From positions 15,958-79,957 of the forward strand of contig DKYJ01000039.1 in assembly GCA_002493305.1 (NCBI GenBank): 64,000 nt of DNA, read 5' to 3'. Every line of letters begins with the position of its first letter. Within the stretch, counting starts at the first letter, position 1. The position numbers and the translations under genes were made by a program. The notes below the pieces were generated by a model. The model ran no database searches and was not told where the DNA came from. It was given only the letters and a program-made list of their open reading frames with translations. Shown piece after piece: positions 35,101 through 44,340 of the stretch. The DNA is from Clostridiales bacterium UBA7103. Lineage in GTDB: Bacteria > Bacillota > Clostridia > Oscillospirales > Oscillospiraceae.

Positions 35101-35127
35101 ATTAAAAGCCCCTTCGGGGCTTTTAAT
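35101..35127 (-). terminator. Terminator of the uridine-kinase-like gene
   Basis: A 12-bp perfect stem, ATTAAAAGCCCC and GGGGCTTTTAAT, with a 3-nt loop, starting five bases beyond the stop codon. Confidence 0.85.
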
Positions 35128-35131
35128 ACAG

Positions 35132-36067
35132 TTAATATTCGTATATTCCTCCGCCGATGAATTCGCGCAGCAGAGAGTCGGACGGGACGAGCTTTTCGTC
35201 CACATCGCCGAAGAGCTGGATAGCGGGCAGCACCGCGCGCAGCTCCTCAAAGCGCTCTATCCCCTCCGGCACGGACTGAAAGAGCTTCGTTGCCGTCTGA
35301 TTGAACACCGCCGGCTCATAGGCCATGGAGGTGTCAAGCTGCAGATCCGCCTTATCCTTGAAGGGTGAAATGTACGACTTCTCTCCCCGGCGGACATTGG
35401 CCCACATGCTCATGGTCTTTGCCGGGTCTGCCCCGCGGAAATTATGGTCGCGCACCATGCGCCGCACAAGGCGGAACCATGTGCGCTTAAATACCACCTT
35501 GCCCTCAAAGGTCACATCACTGCGGGCGGATATGTAGAGCTTGAAAGCGTCCGGGTGGCGCTGGGTTATCATATCGTTGAGCGCGTGGATACCCTCAAAA
35601 ACCGCCACCTCGTCCTTTCTGAGCTTTATGGACTTCTGCGGCTCAAGCACACGCATCTGCCGCGAAAACTCATACTTCGGCACATATATGCGCTCGCCCC
35701 TTGCAAGCTGGTCAAAGTGCTTGTTGAGCAGAGCCATGTCAAGGCAGAGCGGGGACTCAAGATCCATATCCCCCTCCGGCGTGCGCGGCACCGTGGCGGG
35801 GTCGATGGTGTTGAAATAATCGTCCATACCCACATAGTGGGTTCCCACGCCCCGGCGCTCCAGCGCCTCGCTTATCTTCATGGCGGTGGTAGTCTTGCCG
35901 CTGCCGGAGGGCCCGGAGAGCAGGACGATGGGGCTGTTTTTCTTGTTTTTCAATATCAAATCGGCGGCTTTTTCCACCTTGGCAAGGTACTGTGCCTCCC
36001 CCTCCTCAACAAAGCCCTTGGGGTCTGCCACAGTCTTGAAGTTTATATCTTTAAGCTCGTATGCCAT
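35132..36067 (-). CDS. Uridine kinase/phosphoribulokinase-family nucleoside kinase
   Basis: 311 residues with P-loop SGPSGSGKTTTAMKI at about residues 50-64, the DDYF motif in GMDDYFNTIDP, and VAVFEGIHALND in the lid/Walker B region. Uridine kinases of this family phosphorylate uridine or cytidine using ATP. This longer N-terminally extended type is widespread in Clostridia and its substrate is less certain. It is the last gene of a three-gene minus-strand operon, 14 bp after hemZ. Confidence 0.8.
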   Translation of the reverse strand: MAYELKDINFKTVADPKGFVEEGEAQYLAKVEKAADLILKNKKNSPIVLLSGPSGSGKTTTAMKISEALERRGVGTHYVGMDDYFNTIDPATVPRTPEGDMDLESPLCLDMALLNKHFDQLARGERIYVPKYEFSRQMRVLEPQKSIKLRKDEVAVFEGIHALNDMITQRHPDAFKLYISARSDVTFEGKVVFKRTWFRLVRRMVRDHNFRGADPAKTMSMWANVRRGEKSYISPFKDKADLQLDTSMAYEPAVFNQTATKLFQSVPEGIERFEELRAVLPAIQLFGDVDEKLVPSDSLLREFIGGGIYEY

Positions 36068-36081
36068 TGTATTTCTCCTTT

Positions 36082-37551
36082 TTATGATTTATAAAACTCC
36101 GCAATTTTTTCCTTATCCGCGCAGGTCTCCTGTATCTGGTTTATGTATTCAAGCGGATATTTGGGAGCCATCAGGCGGATATTCCTGCCCCCGTCGTGGC
36201 GGATGAGCTTGGTTGAGCCGCCGCCGCCCAGGGCGATAATGCTGCAAAGCTCCTCCATGATGCAAATATTATAGATATTCTCATATCCCGTCTTTGTCCA
36301 GCCCACATTCTCAAAGCCGCCGGACATGAACTTCTGCCGGTACAGGTAATAGGGTCTATACTGCGCTCGGCGCAGCTTTTCTCCGCCGTAGTCCAGCATG
36401 GCGCCTACCTCCGCGGCGGTGGGTATGACGGAACCTTCCAGCATTATGCGTGAGCCTTTTTTCAGCGACAGTGTGTGTATGGTGATATTCTCCGGTGCGA
36501 GGCTCAGCACCTTGTCAACGGTGTCCCGGAAGCCCTCCACCGTGTCCGACGGAAGCCCCGCGATAAGATCCATATTCACCGCGAAGCCCCCCACTGTCCG
36601 GACTTTTTCAAGGGCGGTGAGCACATCTTTCGCGCTGTGCTTTCTGCCAATGGCGGCGAGGACGCCGTCGCTCATGGTCTGGGGGTTGACGCTGACCCGA
36701 TCCACCCCGTGGGCTTTCAGCACGCGCAGCTTATCGGTGGTAATGGTATCGGGTCTGCCTGCCTCCACGGTGTATTCCCGCATAGCGGAGAGGTCAAATT
36801 CCTCCTCCAGAAGGCTGCAAAGTCTATCGAGCTGGCCGGGGTCAAGCGTAGTAGGTGTGCCGCCGCCCATGTACACCGAGATGACCCGCAGCCCCAGCTC
36901 CCTGACCTGCTCCGCTGTGGCGCGAAGCTCCTGGAACAGCGCCTGCAAAAAAGGTTCGATGAGCTTCATGCTCTTTTCCACCGACTGGCTGACAAAGCTG
37001 CAGTACGAGCAGCGGGTGGGGCAGAAGGGTATGCCCACATATAGGCAGACGTCCCGCTCATCAAGGGCGGCCTCTGTAATCAGGGTCTGACGCGCCGCGT
37101 CAAGGCAGAGCTCCGCCCGTCTGGGGGACACGCCGTAATCCGCCTGAAAACGGCGCAGGGCGCGCTCCTCGTCAGGCTCCGCGCTCAACACCTGCCTCAG
37201 GACTTTTCCGGGTCTGACCCCGCAGAGCGAGCCCCATGGCAGCGGAGCCTTGCCGGAGCTGAGATAAGCCCGGTATATGGCGGTTTTTATAAGCCCCTGA
37301 CAGGTGCTCTCCCCCGCCGGGCCATCAATTATGCTGTCATTGGACGCAGCAGCTCTGCCCCGGCCCACCGCGCCCTCAAAGCGCAGTGTGCAGGTGGCGG
37401 TGGTGTACTCCGCGCCGCGGCTCAGGCGCGTCTCCATTCCGTCGCCTTTGGGCGCCCCCTCCGGGTACTCGGGACGCTCCTCCGGGAACAGTGTCAGCAG
37501 CATTTGCTCCACAGCATATTTATATTCGTGTCCATGTAGATATAGCTTCAT
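36082..37551 (-). CDS. hemZ: HemZ, coproporphyrinogen dehydrogenase-like radical SAM protein
   Basis: 489 residues. The radical-SAM cluster motif CxxxCxxC is seen in GIPFCPTRCSYCSFVS at about residue 175, followed by YMGGGTPTTL and VNPQTMSDGVL, all typical of the HemN/HemZ group. HemZ has an N-terminal extension of about 160 residues relative to HemN, as here. The family oxidatively decarboxylates coproporphyrinogen III, although many members act in heme transfer or other steps. It overlaps the upstream membrane-protein gene by 4 bp (ATGA). Confidence 0.85.
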   Translation of the reverse strand: MKLYLHGHEYKYAVEQMLLTLFPEERPEYPEGAPKGDGMETRLSRGAEYTTATCTLRFEGAVGRGRAAASNDSIIDGPAGESTCQGLIKTAIYRAYLSSGKAPLPWGSLCGVRPGKVLRQVLSAEPDEERALRRFQADYGVSPRRAELCLDAARQTLITEAALDERDVCLYVGIPFCPTRCSYCSFVSQSVEKSMKLIEPFLQALFQELRATAEQVRELGLRVISVYMGGGTPTTLDPGQLDRLCSLLEEEFDLSAMREYTVEAGRPDTITTDKLRVLKAHGVDRVSVNPQTMSDGVLAAIGRKHSAKDVLTALEKVRTVGGFAVNMDLIAGLPSDTVEGFRDTVDKVLSLAPENITIHTLSLKKGSRIMLEGSVIPTAAEVGAMLDYGGEKLRRAQYRPYYLYRQKFMSGGFENVGWTKTGYENIYNICIMEELCSIIALGGGGSTKLIRHDGGRNIRLMAPKYPLEYINQIQETCADKEKIAEFYKS

Positions 37552-38465
37552 TTCTTACCTTTCCGGCTCTCATAGTGCTCCTTGAGTTTGCGGAAATTTC
37601 CACCATTGTGGCGGCCCTCCAGCAGCTTCGGGTAGGCCATGGTTATGCGGCGCTGGACAAAGCCCTTGCCGCGCAGCTCCGAAAGACGCTGCTCCAACTC
37701 CGCCCTCTTTTCGCGCAGAGCGGCCCTGCCCGCGTCCTCCCGCTCCTTGACACGGTCGTTTATTTCGCTGCGCTTATCAAGAATATCCTTTGTGTACTCC
37801 TGTTTCTTCTCCGCCATCTCCGGGTGTTTCTCCTCAAAGCTTTGAAGACGCTCGATGTTCTTCTCTACCGGCTTATATATGAGGTTTTCGCCCATAGCAT
37901 CAGACAGGCCATGTATAGCGCGCTCCAGCTCCTCCATGGCCTTGAAGCGTTTTGGCAGCTTCAACAGCGCCCACAGAGTTATTATCCCGTCCGCGGCCAG
38001 GATCACGAACAGCAGCGGCAGCAGCCATCTGCCGAGGCTGTATGGAATGGCGTTGATGAATTCCATGATACCCGGGTGCACCACATCTACCACCAGCACA
38101 CAGCCCAGCGCCCATATGACCGAAAATTCAAGGCAGATATATCCCTTTATGTTAAAGGGATTGTTGGAGTAGTCCCACCATTTATCCTTAAAAAAGCGCT
38201 CCATAATGAAGCCAATCAGAAACTCAAGGGCAGAAGTCAGCACCATGCTGCCAAAAAACAACAGGGCAAAATTATCCTTCACCGGTTCGAGCACCAGCAC
38301 GACTATCAGTATGCCATAGCCATAAATGGGGCAGACCGGGCCGTTGAGAAAACCACGATTAACAAAACAGCCTCTGTGCACCGCCGCATATGCCACCTCG
38401 ACACACCAGCCCAGCACCGAATATATCATCAGTATCCAGCCCATCTGATACAGGGAATAACTCAA
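37548..38465 (-). CDS. PF06541-type membrane protein
   Basis: Chosen start is TTG 38465, with AAGGAG just upstream; an ATG 23 codons earlier has no site. About five membrane segments occupy residues 5-180 (LMIYSVLGWCVEVAYAAV, FLNGPVCPIYGYGIL, EFLIGFIMERFF), the pattern of the so-called putative ABC transporter permease (PF06541) family of Clostridia. A charged coiled-coil tail of about 120 residues is unusual in length. Function unknown; coupled to hemZ. Confidence 0.7.
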   Translation of the reverse strand: MSYSLYQMGWILMIYSVLGWCVEVAYAAVHRGCFVNRGFLNGPVCPIYGYGILIVVLVLEPVKDNFALLFFGSMVLTSALEFLIGFIMERFFKDKWWDYSNNPFNIKGYICLEFSVIWALGCVLVVDVVHPGIMEFINAIPYSLGRWLLPLLFVILAADGIITLWALLKLPKRFKAMEELERAIHGLSDAMGENLIYKPVEKNIERLQSFEEKHPEMAEKKQEYTKDILDKRSEINDRVKEREDAGRAALREKRAELEQRLSELRGKGFVQRRITMAYPKLLEGRHNGGNFRKLKEHYESRKGKK

Positions 38466-38615
38466 AATTTTCTCCTTCTTCGCCTTAATATCATTTTCAG
38501 TATACCACAGCCGCGCAATATTCTCAATGTGCAAATAATACCCGCTGCATAAAGGCCGTTTTAGGCAGACGGGAGAATTTTTTTGAATTTTATCTGATTT
38601 ATACGCAAAAAATTA

Positions 38616-38645
38616 TTGAAATTCTCAACAAAAATGTTGTAAAAT
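38616..38645 (+). promoter_or_regulatory. Possible promoter of the CarD-like gene
   Basis: TTGAAA (38616-38621), an 18-bp spacer and TAAAAT (38640-38645), 35 bp before the ATG in AT-rich DNA. Confidence 0.4.
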
Positions 38646-38680
38646 AAATGTAAAAGTAATAGTATAGGAGTTTTATTTGG

Positions 38681-39178
38681 ATGTACGCGATAGGAGACAA
38701 AATTGTATATGGAGAAAATGGCGTCTGCACGGTGTACGAGATCGCTCCCCTCTCCATGAGCGGTGCCGATAAGAACAAGCTGTATTATCATCTCCGCCCT
38801 CTTATCGGCAGCGGGACATATTTCACGCCGGTGGACTCCGGAGCTTTCATGCGCCCTGTTATAAGCCGTCGGGAGGCTGAGGCGCTCATCGCCGCTATCC
38901 CAGGTATTGAACCCGCCATCTGCAATGACAGCCGCTTTAACCATGTGGACGCGTTTTATAAAGAGCTTTTTAAGCAGCACAGCTGTGAGGCTCTTGTGGC
39001 GATCGTCAAGGGGCTGAGAGAGCGCGTCGCTGGGAAAAAGACCCGCAGCAGCCGGGCCGAGGCTACAATGCGCCGGGCAAAAGACATGCTCCACGGTGAG
39101 CTTGCCGTTGCGCTGGGCATAGAGGTGGACGCCGTGGAGAGCTACATAGCCGAGCGCATCAGCAAGGCCGGCCGATGA
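38681..39178 (+). CDS. CarD-family transcription regulator
   Basis: 165 residues. The N-terminal RNA-polymerase-interacting domain begins IGDKIVYGENGVCTVYEI, and YYHLRPL continues the beta domain; a helical C-terminal domain follows. CarD-like proteins bind the RNA polymerase beta subunit and stabilise open promoter complexes. It is a single gene with its own terminator. Confidence 0.85.
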   Translation: MYAIGDKIVYGENGVCTVYEIAPLSMSGADKNKLYYHLRPLIGSGTYFTPVDSGAFMRPVISRREAEALIAAIPGIEPAICNDSRFNHVDAFYKELFKQHSCEALVAIVKGLRERVAGKKTRSSRAEATMRRAKDMLHGELAVALGIEVDAVESYIAERISKAGR

Positions 39179-39194
39179 TAAGATGATAAAACAC

Positions 39195-39225
39195 GCCGCC
39201 GAAGGTTTTATAAACCTCCGGCGGC
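39195..39225 (+). terminator. Terminator of the CarD-like gene
   Basis: GCCGCCGAAGGTTT and AAACCTCCGGCGGC with one mismatch, then CTTATTTTAATC. Confidence 0.85.
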
Positions 39226-39290
39226 CTTATTTTAATCCTCTTCCAGCGGCGAGAAATTCCCGCTGTACCGTTGTCAGTATTTATCACCGC

Positions 39291-40460
39291 TTATTGTTTC
39301 TTTCCTCTGATTTTGCTGGCCACAACGCAGATGACGATGGTTATCAGCATATCCGGCAGCGTGTTGCCGACAATGATATCAACGCGCATCAGCAGCCTGT
39401 AAACGACAAAGCCAACCAGCCATATCACCAGATTTTGGACGCTGATATTCTTCTTGTCCCGGTTCTGCTTGAGAATAAAATAATCCGCGATCTGAATAGC
39501 TATCATCGGCGCAAACACCGAGCCGATGAAGTACAAAAAGCCGGTGATGTCGGTAAGCGGGAGGAAGATAGCCCCCACCGTGCCGATAACGGTCACCACC
39601 ACGGCGACCCATTTCCCGCTGAGTTTTGCGGAGAGGGACTCGCTCGAAACTCCGGCGGAATACGCGTCAAGGAAGGTCGTGGTGACGGTGGAAAAGACGA
39701 TTATCAAAAGCCCCGCTATGCCAAGGCCGGCCTTGACCATGATCTGGGCAATGTCGGACTCGCCGGTGAAAATCGCCGCGCCCATGCCGATGATATACAT
39801 CCAGCAGCTCACCGCGCCGTAGGTTATCGCGCTGACGGCAGTGGCCTTGACCGGCTTTTCCGCCTCGCGCGTATAGTCGCTGATAAGCGGCAGCCATGAC
39901 AGCGGCATCGCAACAGAAAGTTCCACAGCGGCGCCGAAGCTCATACCCTCGCCGCCGGCGCTCAGCGCGCCCTTTTCACCGAAAATCACAATGCTGAGAA
40001 TAATTGTCAGCACAAACAGCGCGCCCATTGCGACGGTGTTGATCTTGCCGAGATTTTTTATGCCGATCATTATCCAAAGCACGATAAGCGCGCCGATAAC
40101 AATGCACCAGACCCAATTCCCGGCGTCAAAAATGCCGTTTACGGCAAGCGCCCCGTCATAGATCATAATAGCCGTCCAGCCCACGAGCTGGATGATATTC
40201 AGCACAGAAAAGAGCAGCGCCCCTTTCCGGCCAAAGCTCATCTTGGCGGTCTCCATCGCGCTCCTGCGAACCTTACCGCCGATCAGCCCCGCGAAAAACA
40301 GCATGGCGCAGCCTATGACATGGCCGATAAGTATGGCGAGCAGTCCCTTGGTAAATCCCAGTGGGGCAAAAGCAGTGCCGGTGACTATCTCCGCGATGGA
40401 GACTGCCGCGCCGAACCAGATCAGCCCGTTTTCAAAGACAGAGGTGCGTTTTTCTTCCAT
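39291..40460 (-). CDS. cytX: CytX, hydroxymethylpyrimidine permease
   Basis: 389 residues from ATG 40460 (GGGAGG upstream), starting one base after the thiD stop. About twelve membrane segments; NCS1-type features include GLIWFGAAVSIAEIVTGTAF near the N-terminus and PLSWLPLISDYTREAEKP in the middle. CytX members lie in thiamine operons and are predicted to import the pyrimidine precursor HMP. This fits the TPP riboswitch at the head of the operon and the ThiD kinase next to it. Last gene of the operon. Confidence 0.85.
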   Translation of the reverse strand: MEEKRTSVFENGLIWFGAAVSIAEIVTGTAFAPLGFTKGLLAILIGHVIGCAMLFFAGLIGGKVRRSAMETAKMSFGRKGALLFSVLNIIQLVGWTAIMIYDGALAVNGIFDAGNWVWCIVIGALIVLWIMIGIKNLGKINTVAMGALFVLTIILSIVIFGEKGALSAGGEGMSFGAAVELSVAMPLSWLPLISDYTREAEKPVKATAVSAITYGAVSCWMYIIGMGAAIFTGESDIAQIMVKAGLGIAGLLIIVFSTVTTTFLDAYSAGVSSESLSAKLSGKWVAVVVTVIGTVGAIFLPLTDITGFLYFIGSVFAPMIAIQIADYFILKQNRDKKNISVQNLVIWLVGFVVYRLLMRVDIIVGNTLPDMLITIVICVVASKIRGKKQ

Positions 40461-40461
40461 T

Positions 40462-41274
40462 TTACTCCGCCTCCCTTGCAAACTCACCGCTCAGGTCAAA
40501 GGCGTGGTTCATCGGGCCTGAGCCTTTGCCAAGATCGAGCATCGCGGAGAGCGCGCCGGAGATATATTCCTTCGCGCGGCGGATAGAGCTTATAAGGTCA
40601 AAGCCCTTTGCCAGATTTGCCGCGATAGCCGAGGAGAGCGTACAGCCAGTGCCGTGGGTGTTGGGGTTGTCGATGCGCCTGCCCTCGAACCAGACCGCTT
40701 CCCCGTTTGCATAGAGTAGATCGTTAGCGTCGTTTACGCTGTGCCCGCCCTTAACAAGCACGGCACATGCATGGCGCGCACCGATAGCCTTTGCCGCTTT
40801 TACCATATCTTCCTTGCTCTTGATCTCCATGCCGGACAGCACCTCCGCCTCCGGAATATTCGGCGTTACAAGCGTGGAGATCGCGAGCAGCCTTTTTTCC
40901 AGGGTCTCCACTGCCTCGGACTTCATCAAAACAGAGCCTGCGGTCGCCACCATGACGGGGTCGACCACGATGTTCTGCGCCTTGTGGCGCGTCAGGCACT
41001 CAGCGATCGTCTCTATAAGCGCGGAGTTTGATACCATGCCGATTTTCACCGCGTCCGGGCGGATGTCGTCAAAAATCATGTCGATCTGCTGTCGCAGAAA
41101 GTCCTGCGAGACTTCCAAAATACCTGTTACGCCGGTAGTGTTCTGGGCGGTGAGGGCAGTGATCGCACTCATGGCATATACGCCGTTCATGGTCATTGTC
41201 TTCAAATCTGCCTGTATACCGGCGCCTCCACTGCAGTCGCTTCCTGCAATGGTCAATGCTGTTTTCATTCTCAT
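40462..41274 (-). CDS. thiD: ThiD, HMP/HMP-P kinase
   Basis: 270 residues from ATG 41274 (AAAGGAGAAG upstream); upstream in-frame ATGs lack a ribosome site. Ribokinase-fold marks are AGSDCSGGAGIQADLKT at residues 10-26, VVDPVMVATAGS, VTPNIPEAEVLSG and the catalytic NTHGTGCTLSSAIAANL. It phosphorylates hydroxymethylpyrimidine twice to give the pyrimidine diphosphate used by ThiE. About 100 bp separate it from the HAD gene upstream. Confidence 0.93.
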   Translation of the reverse strand: MRMKTALTIAGSDCSGGAGIQADLKTMTMNGVYAMSAITALTAQNTTGVTGILEVSQDFLRQQIDMIFDDIRPDAVKIGMVSNSALIETIAECLTRHKAQNIVVDPVMVATAGSVLMKSEAVETLEKRLLAISTLVTPNIPEAEVLSGMEIKSKEDMVKAAKAIGARHACAVLVKGGHSVNDANDLLYANGEAVWFEGRRIDNPNTHGTGCTLSSAIAANLAKGFDLISSIRRAKEYISGALSAMLDLGKGSGPMNHAFDLSGEFAREAE

Positions 41275-41374
41275 TTTTCTTCTCCTTTCAGTTTTCAGCA
41301 TTGTTTTTATATAGCGGCGGCAAGGTGGTGCCCCCAATGCGCCGCGTGAAGCCGTCTGCATAGCCTGATAGCGC

Positions 41375-42034
41375 TTATGCAGACGCGAACTCCCAAAATG
41401 CGGTCAGATCATGGTAGTCCATCAGGTAAACATCCGCAATCTCCCGGATCTGAGCCTGTCTGCTCTCGTGCGCATCGTATACAGCGACGGTCATAAAGCC
41501 GTCCGATACCGCTGTTTTAAGCGCGTGGAAAGCGTCCTCCACGACTACCGTGCTGCTTCTCTCCGCCCCAAGGCACTCCAGCGCCCGGCGGAATATTAAC
41601 GGCTGATCCTTTCCGCTCCCCACCTCTGTACAGGTGACGATCTCCGAGAAAAATTGCCGCATCCCGCACCGTATAAGCGCCGCCTCCACCTGATATCGGT
41701 CAGTCGCTGTTGCTATGCACATTTTCACACCTTTGGCGGACAGCTCCTCGAGCCACTCGATCATACCGGGCTTTGGTTCCACGGCATGAAAGTAGAAATC
41801 TTCAACTGTGCGGTTTATGCCGTCCATAATTTCTCCCTCGGTCAACGGAATATCATATCGCTCCTTGAGATACACGGCGGACTGGAGCAGGCTCATAGCT
41901 TTCAAAACCCCCTGCAGATCCTCCCGCGGCTCTTTCCCGACGGAATGCAAATACAGCTCGCCCGCGGTGTCCCAAATGAACATTGAGTCGAATAAGGTCC
42001 CGTCAAAGTCAAAGATAGCATGTTTTATTCTCAT
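41375..42034 (-). CDS. HAD-family phosphatase in thiamine operon
   Basis: 219 residues starting at ATG 42034, overlapping the thiE stop by 4 bp (ATGA). The HAD motif DFDGTLFDS lies at residues 8-16, motif II in CIATATDRY, and VVVEDAFHALKTA as motif IV. A beta-phosphoglucomutase-like cap is present. Its place between thiE and thiD suggests it dephosphorylates a thiamine intermediate, such as thiamine monophosphate; substrate is inferred from context only. Confidence 0.75.
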   Translation of the reverse strand: MRIKHAIFDFDGTLFDSMFIWDTAGELYLHSVGKEPREDLQGVLKAMSLLQSAVYLKERYDIPLTEGEIMDGINRTVEDFYFHAVEPKPGMIEWLEELSAKGVKMCIATATDRYQVEAALIRCGMRQFFSEIVTCTEVGSGKDQPLIFRRALECLGAERSSTVVVEDAFHALKTAVSDGFMTVAVYDAHESRQAQIREIADVYLMDYHDLTAFWEFASA

Positions 42035-42669
42035 ACCGTCATCTCTTCCGCCAGGCGGCGGAGCAGGCGGCACTCGCTTTCAATATCGTCTGCCGCGAAA
42101 ATCGCGCTGACCAAAGCGACTCCGTCGATCCCCGTTCCGGACAGCTGAGAGATGTTCGTTTTCCCGATGCCGCCGATGGCAACGACGGGAACATCAACAG
42201 CGGCGCAAATATCACGGAGTACCTCCTTCGGCAGAACATTGGCATCGGCTTTGGTGGCGGTGGAAAACATCGCGCCAACGCCAAGGCAGTCCGCACCGCT
42301 GCGAACGGCTTTCAGCGCCTCCTCGACAGAATGAACGGAAACACCGATCATCATGCCGTCGCCGACTCTCTGGCGCACCTGAGCCGCGTCCATATCCTCC
42401 TGCCCCACATGGACTCCGTCCGCCTTGCATTTGATTGCAATGTCCACATTGTCGTTGACAAAGAACGGAACGCCGTACCTCTTGCACAGGGAGGCGATCT
42501 CGACTGCCTCCGCCAGAAAAGCTTCCTCGCTCAGTTCCTTTTCTCTCAGCTGGACACAGGTTGCCCCGCCCTTCAAGGCGGACTCGACCTGTTCGTACAG
42601 GCTCTGTCTGCCGATCCATGCCCGATCCGTAACGGCATAGAGCAGCATTGCTTTTTTATCGCACTTCAT
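42031..42669 (-). CDS. thiE: ThiE, thiamine-phosphate synthase
   Basis: 212 residues from ATG 42669 with GGAGGAAGG upstream. TIM-barrel motifs typical of the family: GATCVQLREKELSEE, FFVNDNVDIAIKCKADGVHV, and VVAIGGIGKTNISQL. It joins HMP-PP and hydroxyethylthiazole phosphate to thiamine phosphate, with ThiM and ThiD supplying the two halves. It overlaps thiM by 14 bp. Confidence 0.93.
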   Translation of the reverse strand: MKCDKKAMLLYAVTDRAWIGRQSLYEQVESALKGGATCVQLREKELSEEAFLAEAVEIASLCKRYGVPFFVNDNVDIAIKCKADGVHVGQEDMDAAQVRQRVGDGMMIGVSVHSVEEALKAVRSGADCLGVGAMFSTATKADANVLPKEVLRDICAAVDVPVVAIGGIGKTNISQLSGTGIDGVALVSAIFAADDIESECRLLRRLAEEMTV

Positions 42670-43477
42670 AACTTGCACCTTCCTCCAATTTCTCCGGTGT
42701 CATATTGTAGATCGCATCAATGATGTAATTTCTATAAGTGGAATTTCCATCCGCTTCACCCAGTCTTTTATAGGCGATTTCACCTGCAAGCCCCATTGCG
42801 GACACTGCGGCCGCGGCAGCCTCCAGCGGACGGCCGGGGTTTGCGGCAGCAAAGGCGGCGGTCATGGCAGAAAGCTGGCAGCCTGTTCCTGTGACGGAGG
42901 ACATCATTGCGTGGCCGTTGCGGATGCAGTAGGCCGTGTCGGCGTCTGCGACGACATCGACGGCGCCCGTAATGGCAATTACCGCACCGGTTTTCGCCGC
43001 GAATGCCTTTGCCAGAGAGACGGCCTCGTCCAAAGCGTCCTCGGTCACTTTGTCGGCAGCGTCCGCGTCCACGCCCTTGGTGCTTCCACTGCCGCAGGCG
43101 AGTGTTTTGATCTCGGAAATATTGCCTCGGATGACCGTAAAGTCAATCTCCCTGAGAAGCCGCAGTGCCGTATCCGTTCTGAGCTTTGACGCGCCAGCTC
43201 CGACAGGGTCCAAAACGACAGGATGGTGCAGCTCATTCGCCCGTCTACCGGCGATCAGCATGGTCTCGACGGTGCGGCTGTTCAGCGTGCCGATATTGAT
43301 GTTCAGACCGGAGCAGATGGCAGTGATCTCCGCTGCCTCCTCCTTGTCATCGGCCATGATCGGGGACGCGCCGCAAGCGAGCACAATATTGGCGCAGTCA
43401 TTGACAGTCACATAGTTGGTGATATTGTGGATCAGCGGGTTCCGGGCTCTCAGATTTTCAAGCATATCCCTAAACAT
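42656..43477 (-). CDS. thiM: ThiM, hydroxyethylthiazole kinase
   Basis: 273 residues. N-terminal PLIHNITNYVTVNDCANIVL and SPIMADDKEE, ATP-site VTGTGCQLSAMTAAFAA, and VLDPVGAGASKLR are all diagnostic. It phosphorylates thiazole alcohol from salvage. It lies 23 bp after thiW. Confidence 0.93.
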   Translation of the reverse strand: MFRDMLENLRARNPLIHNITNYVTVNDCANIVLACGASPIMADDKEEAAEITAICSGLNINIGTLNSRTVETMLIAGRRANELHHPVVLDPVGAGASKLRTDTALRLLREIDFTVIRGNISEIKTLACGSGSTKGVDADAADKVTEDALDEAVSLAKAFAAKTGAVIAITGAVDVVADADTAYCIRNGHAMMSSVTGTGCQLSAMTAAFAAANPGRPLEAAAAAVSAMGLAGEIAYKRLGEADGNSTYRNYIIDAIYNMTPEKLEEGASYEVR

Positions 43478-43500
43478 ATTTTTCCCTCCTCAAGCAATCC

Positions 43501-44019
43501 TTAACGGTTGATAGATTCCTGCATGCTGTTCAGGACATTGGCTCTCTTCAGACTGAAGATCAAAATTCCGGAAGCAATAGCACCGGCAGCGGTGGAGATC
43601 AGGAACGGGATGATATACGCGTAAAAGGCGAGCCCCGCCGCGCTCTGCCCCATGAAGAGAATAGCAACCGGGTAAGCGCAGAGACCGCCGAGAACCGCCG
43701 TCCCAAAGACTTCGCCGATCAGCGTGCAGAAAACATTTCTTGTTTGCTTATAAACCAGGCCGCAGACCAAAGCGCCGAACATGCTGCCCGGGAATGCCAT
43801 CAAGCTGCCCAAACCAAGCAGATTGCGGATCAGCGCCGCGGCAAAGGCCGCGCCCAGTCCGTACCCGGGGCCGAGGAGGACGGCGCACAGTATATTGACC
43901 ATATGCTGCACCGGGGAGCACCGGCTCCCGAAAACCGGGAAGGAAAACAGACTGCCCACAACAGCCACTGCGCAGAGCACACCTGCAACGGCCAATTTTT
44001 TCGTATTTGTTTTGTTCAC
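43501..44019 (-). CDS. thiW: ThiW, ECF S component for thiazole
   Basis: 172 residues with about five membrane segments. ThiW hallmarks are SRCSPVQHMVNILCAVLLGP and AALIRNLLGLGSLMAFPGSM. It is the predicted thiazole-precursor uptake component that uses shared ECF energising subunits. First clear gene behind the TPP riboswitch, followed by thiM, which consumes the imported thiazole. Confidence 0.9.
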   Translation of the reverse strand: MNKTNTKKLAVAGVLCAVAVVGSLFSFPVFGSRCSPVQHMVNILCAVLLGPGYGLGAAFAAALIRNLLGLGSLMAFPGSMFGALVCGLVYKQTRNVFCTLIGEVFGTAVLGGLCAYPVAILFMGQSAAGLAFYAYIIPFLISTAAGAIASGILIFSLKRANVLNSMQESINR

Positions 44020-44039
44020 TGTTATTACTCCTTTTGAAC

Positions 44040-44255
44040 TTAGTTGGAAACGGCTGAATACAGCGACGCTCCCACAAATAAATGCGGCGAGACCGCCGCC
44101 TGCTGTATGGAAGTTCGGTCGATGCTTACTGGCATCCTCTCACGCCGGAACACGGCTTCCCATCGCTGATATTCAAGGCCCAGGGCGCTCCCCCTCAGCC
44201 CGCCACTTTTGTAAACGCTGAATAAATTGCCAAGGCGCTTTTCCGATTTGATCAT
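44040..44255 (-). other. Doubtful 71-codon reading frame in the thi leader
   Basis: An open frame between the TPP riboswitch terminator and thiW (MIKSEKRLGNLFSVYKSGGL at its start). It has no ribosome site at the right distance and no recognised family. It may be a real small protein, a gene remnant or chance; the rest of this 320-nt leader shows nothing else. Confidence 0.25.
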
Positions 44256-44299
44256 CGTTTACTTTTGTGGGATCCGTCTCCCCCCTTTCACAAGAGTAA

Positions 44300-44336
44300 A
44301 GAAAAACAGGAGAATACCTTTGCGGCATCCTCCTGT
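44300..44336 (-). terminator. Riboswitch-controlled terminator
   Basis: On the minus strand ACAGGAG pairs with CTCCTGT and is followed by TTTTTCTTT. It comes directly after the TPP aptamer, as expected for transcription control. Confidence 0.8.
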
Positions 44337-44340
44337 GACA

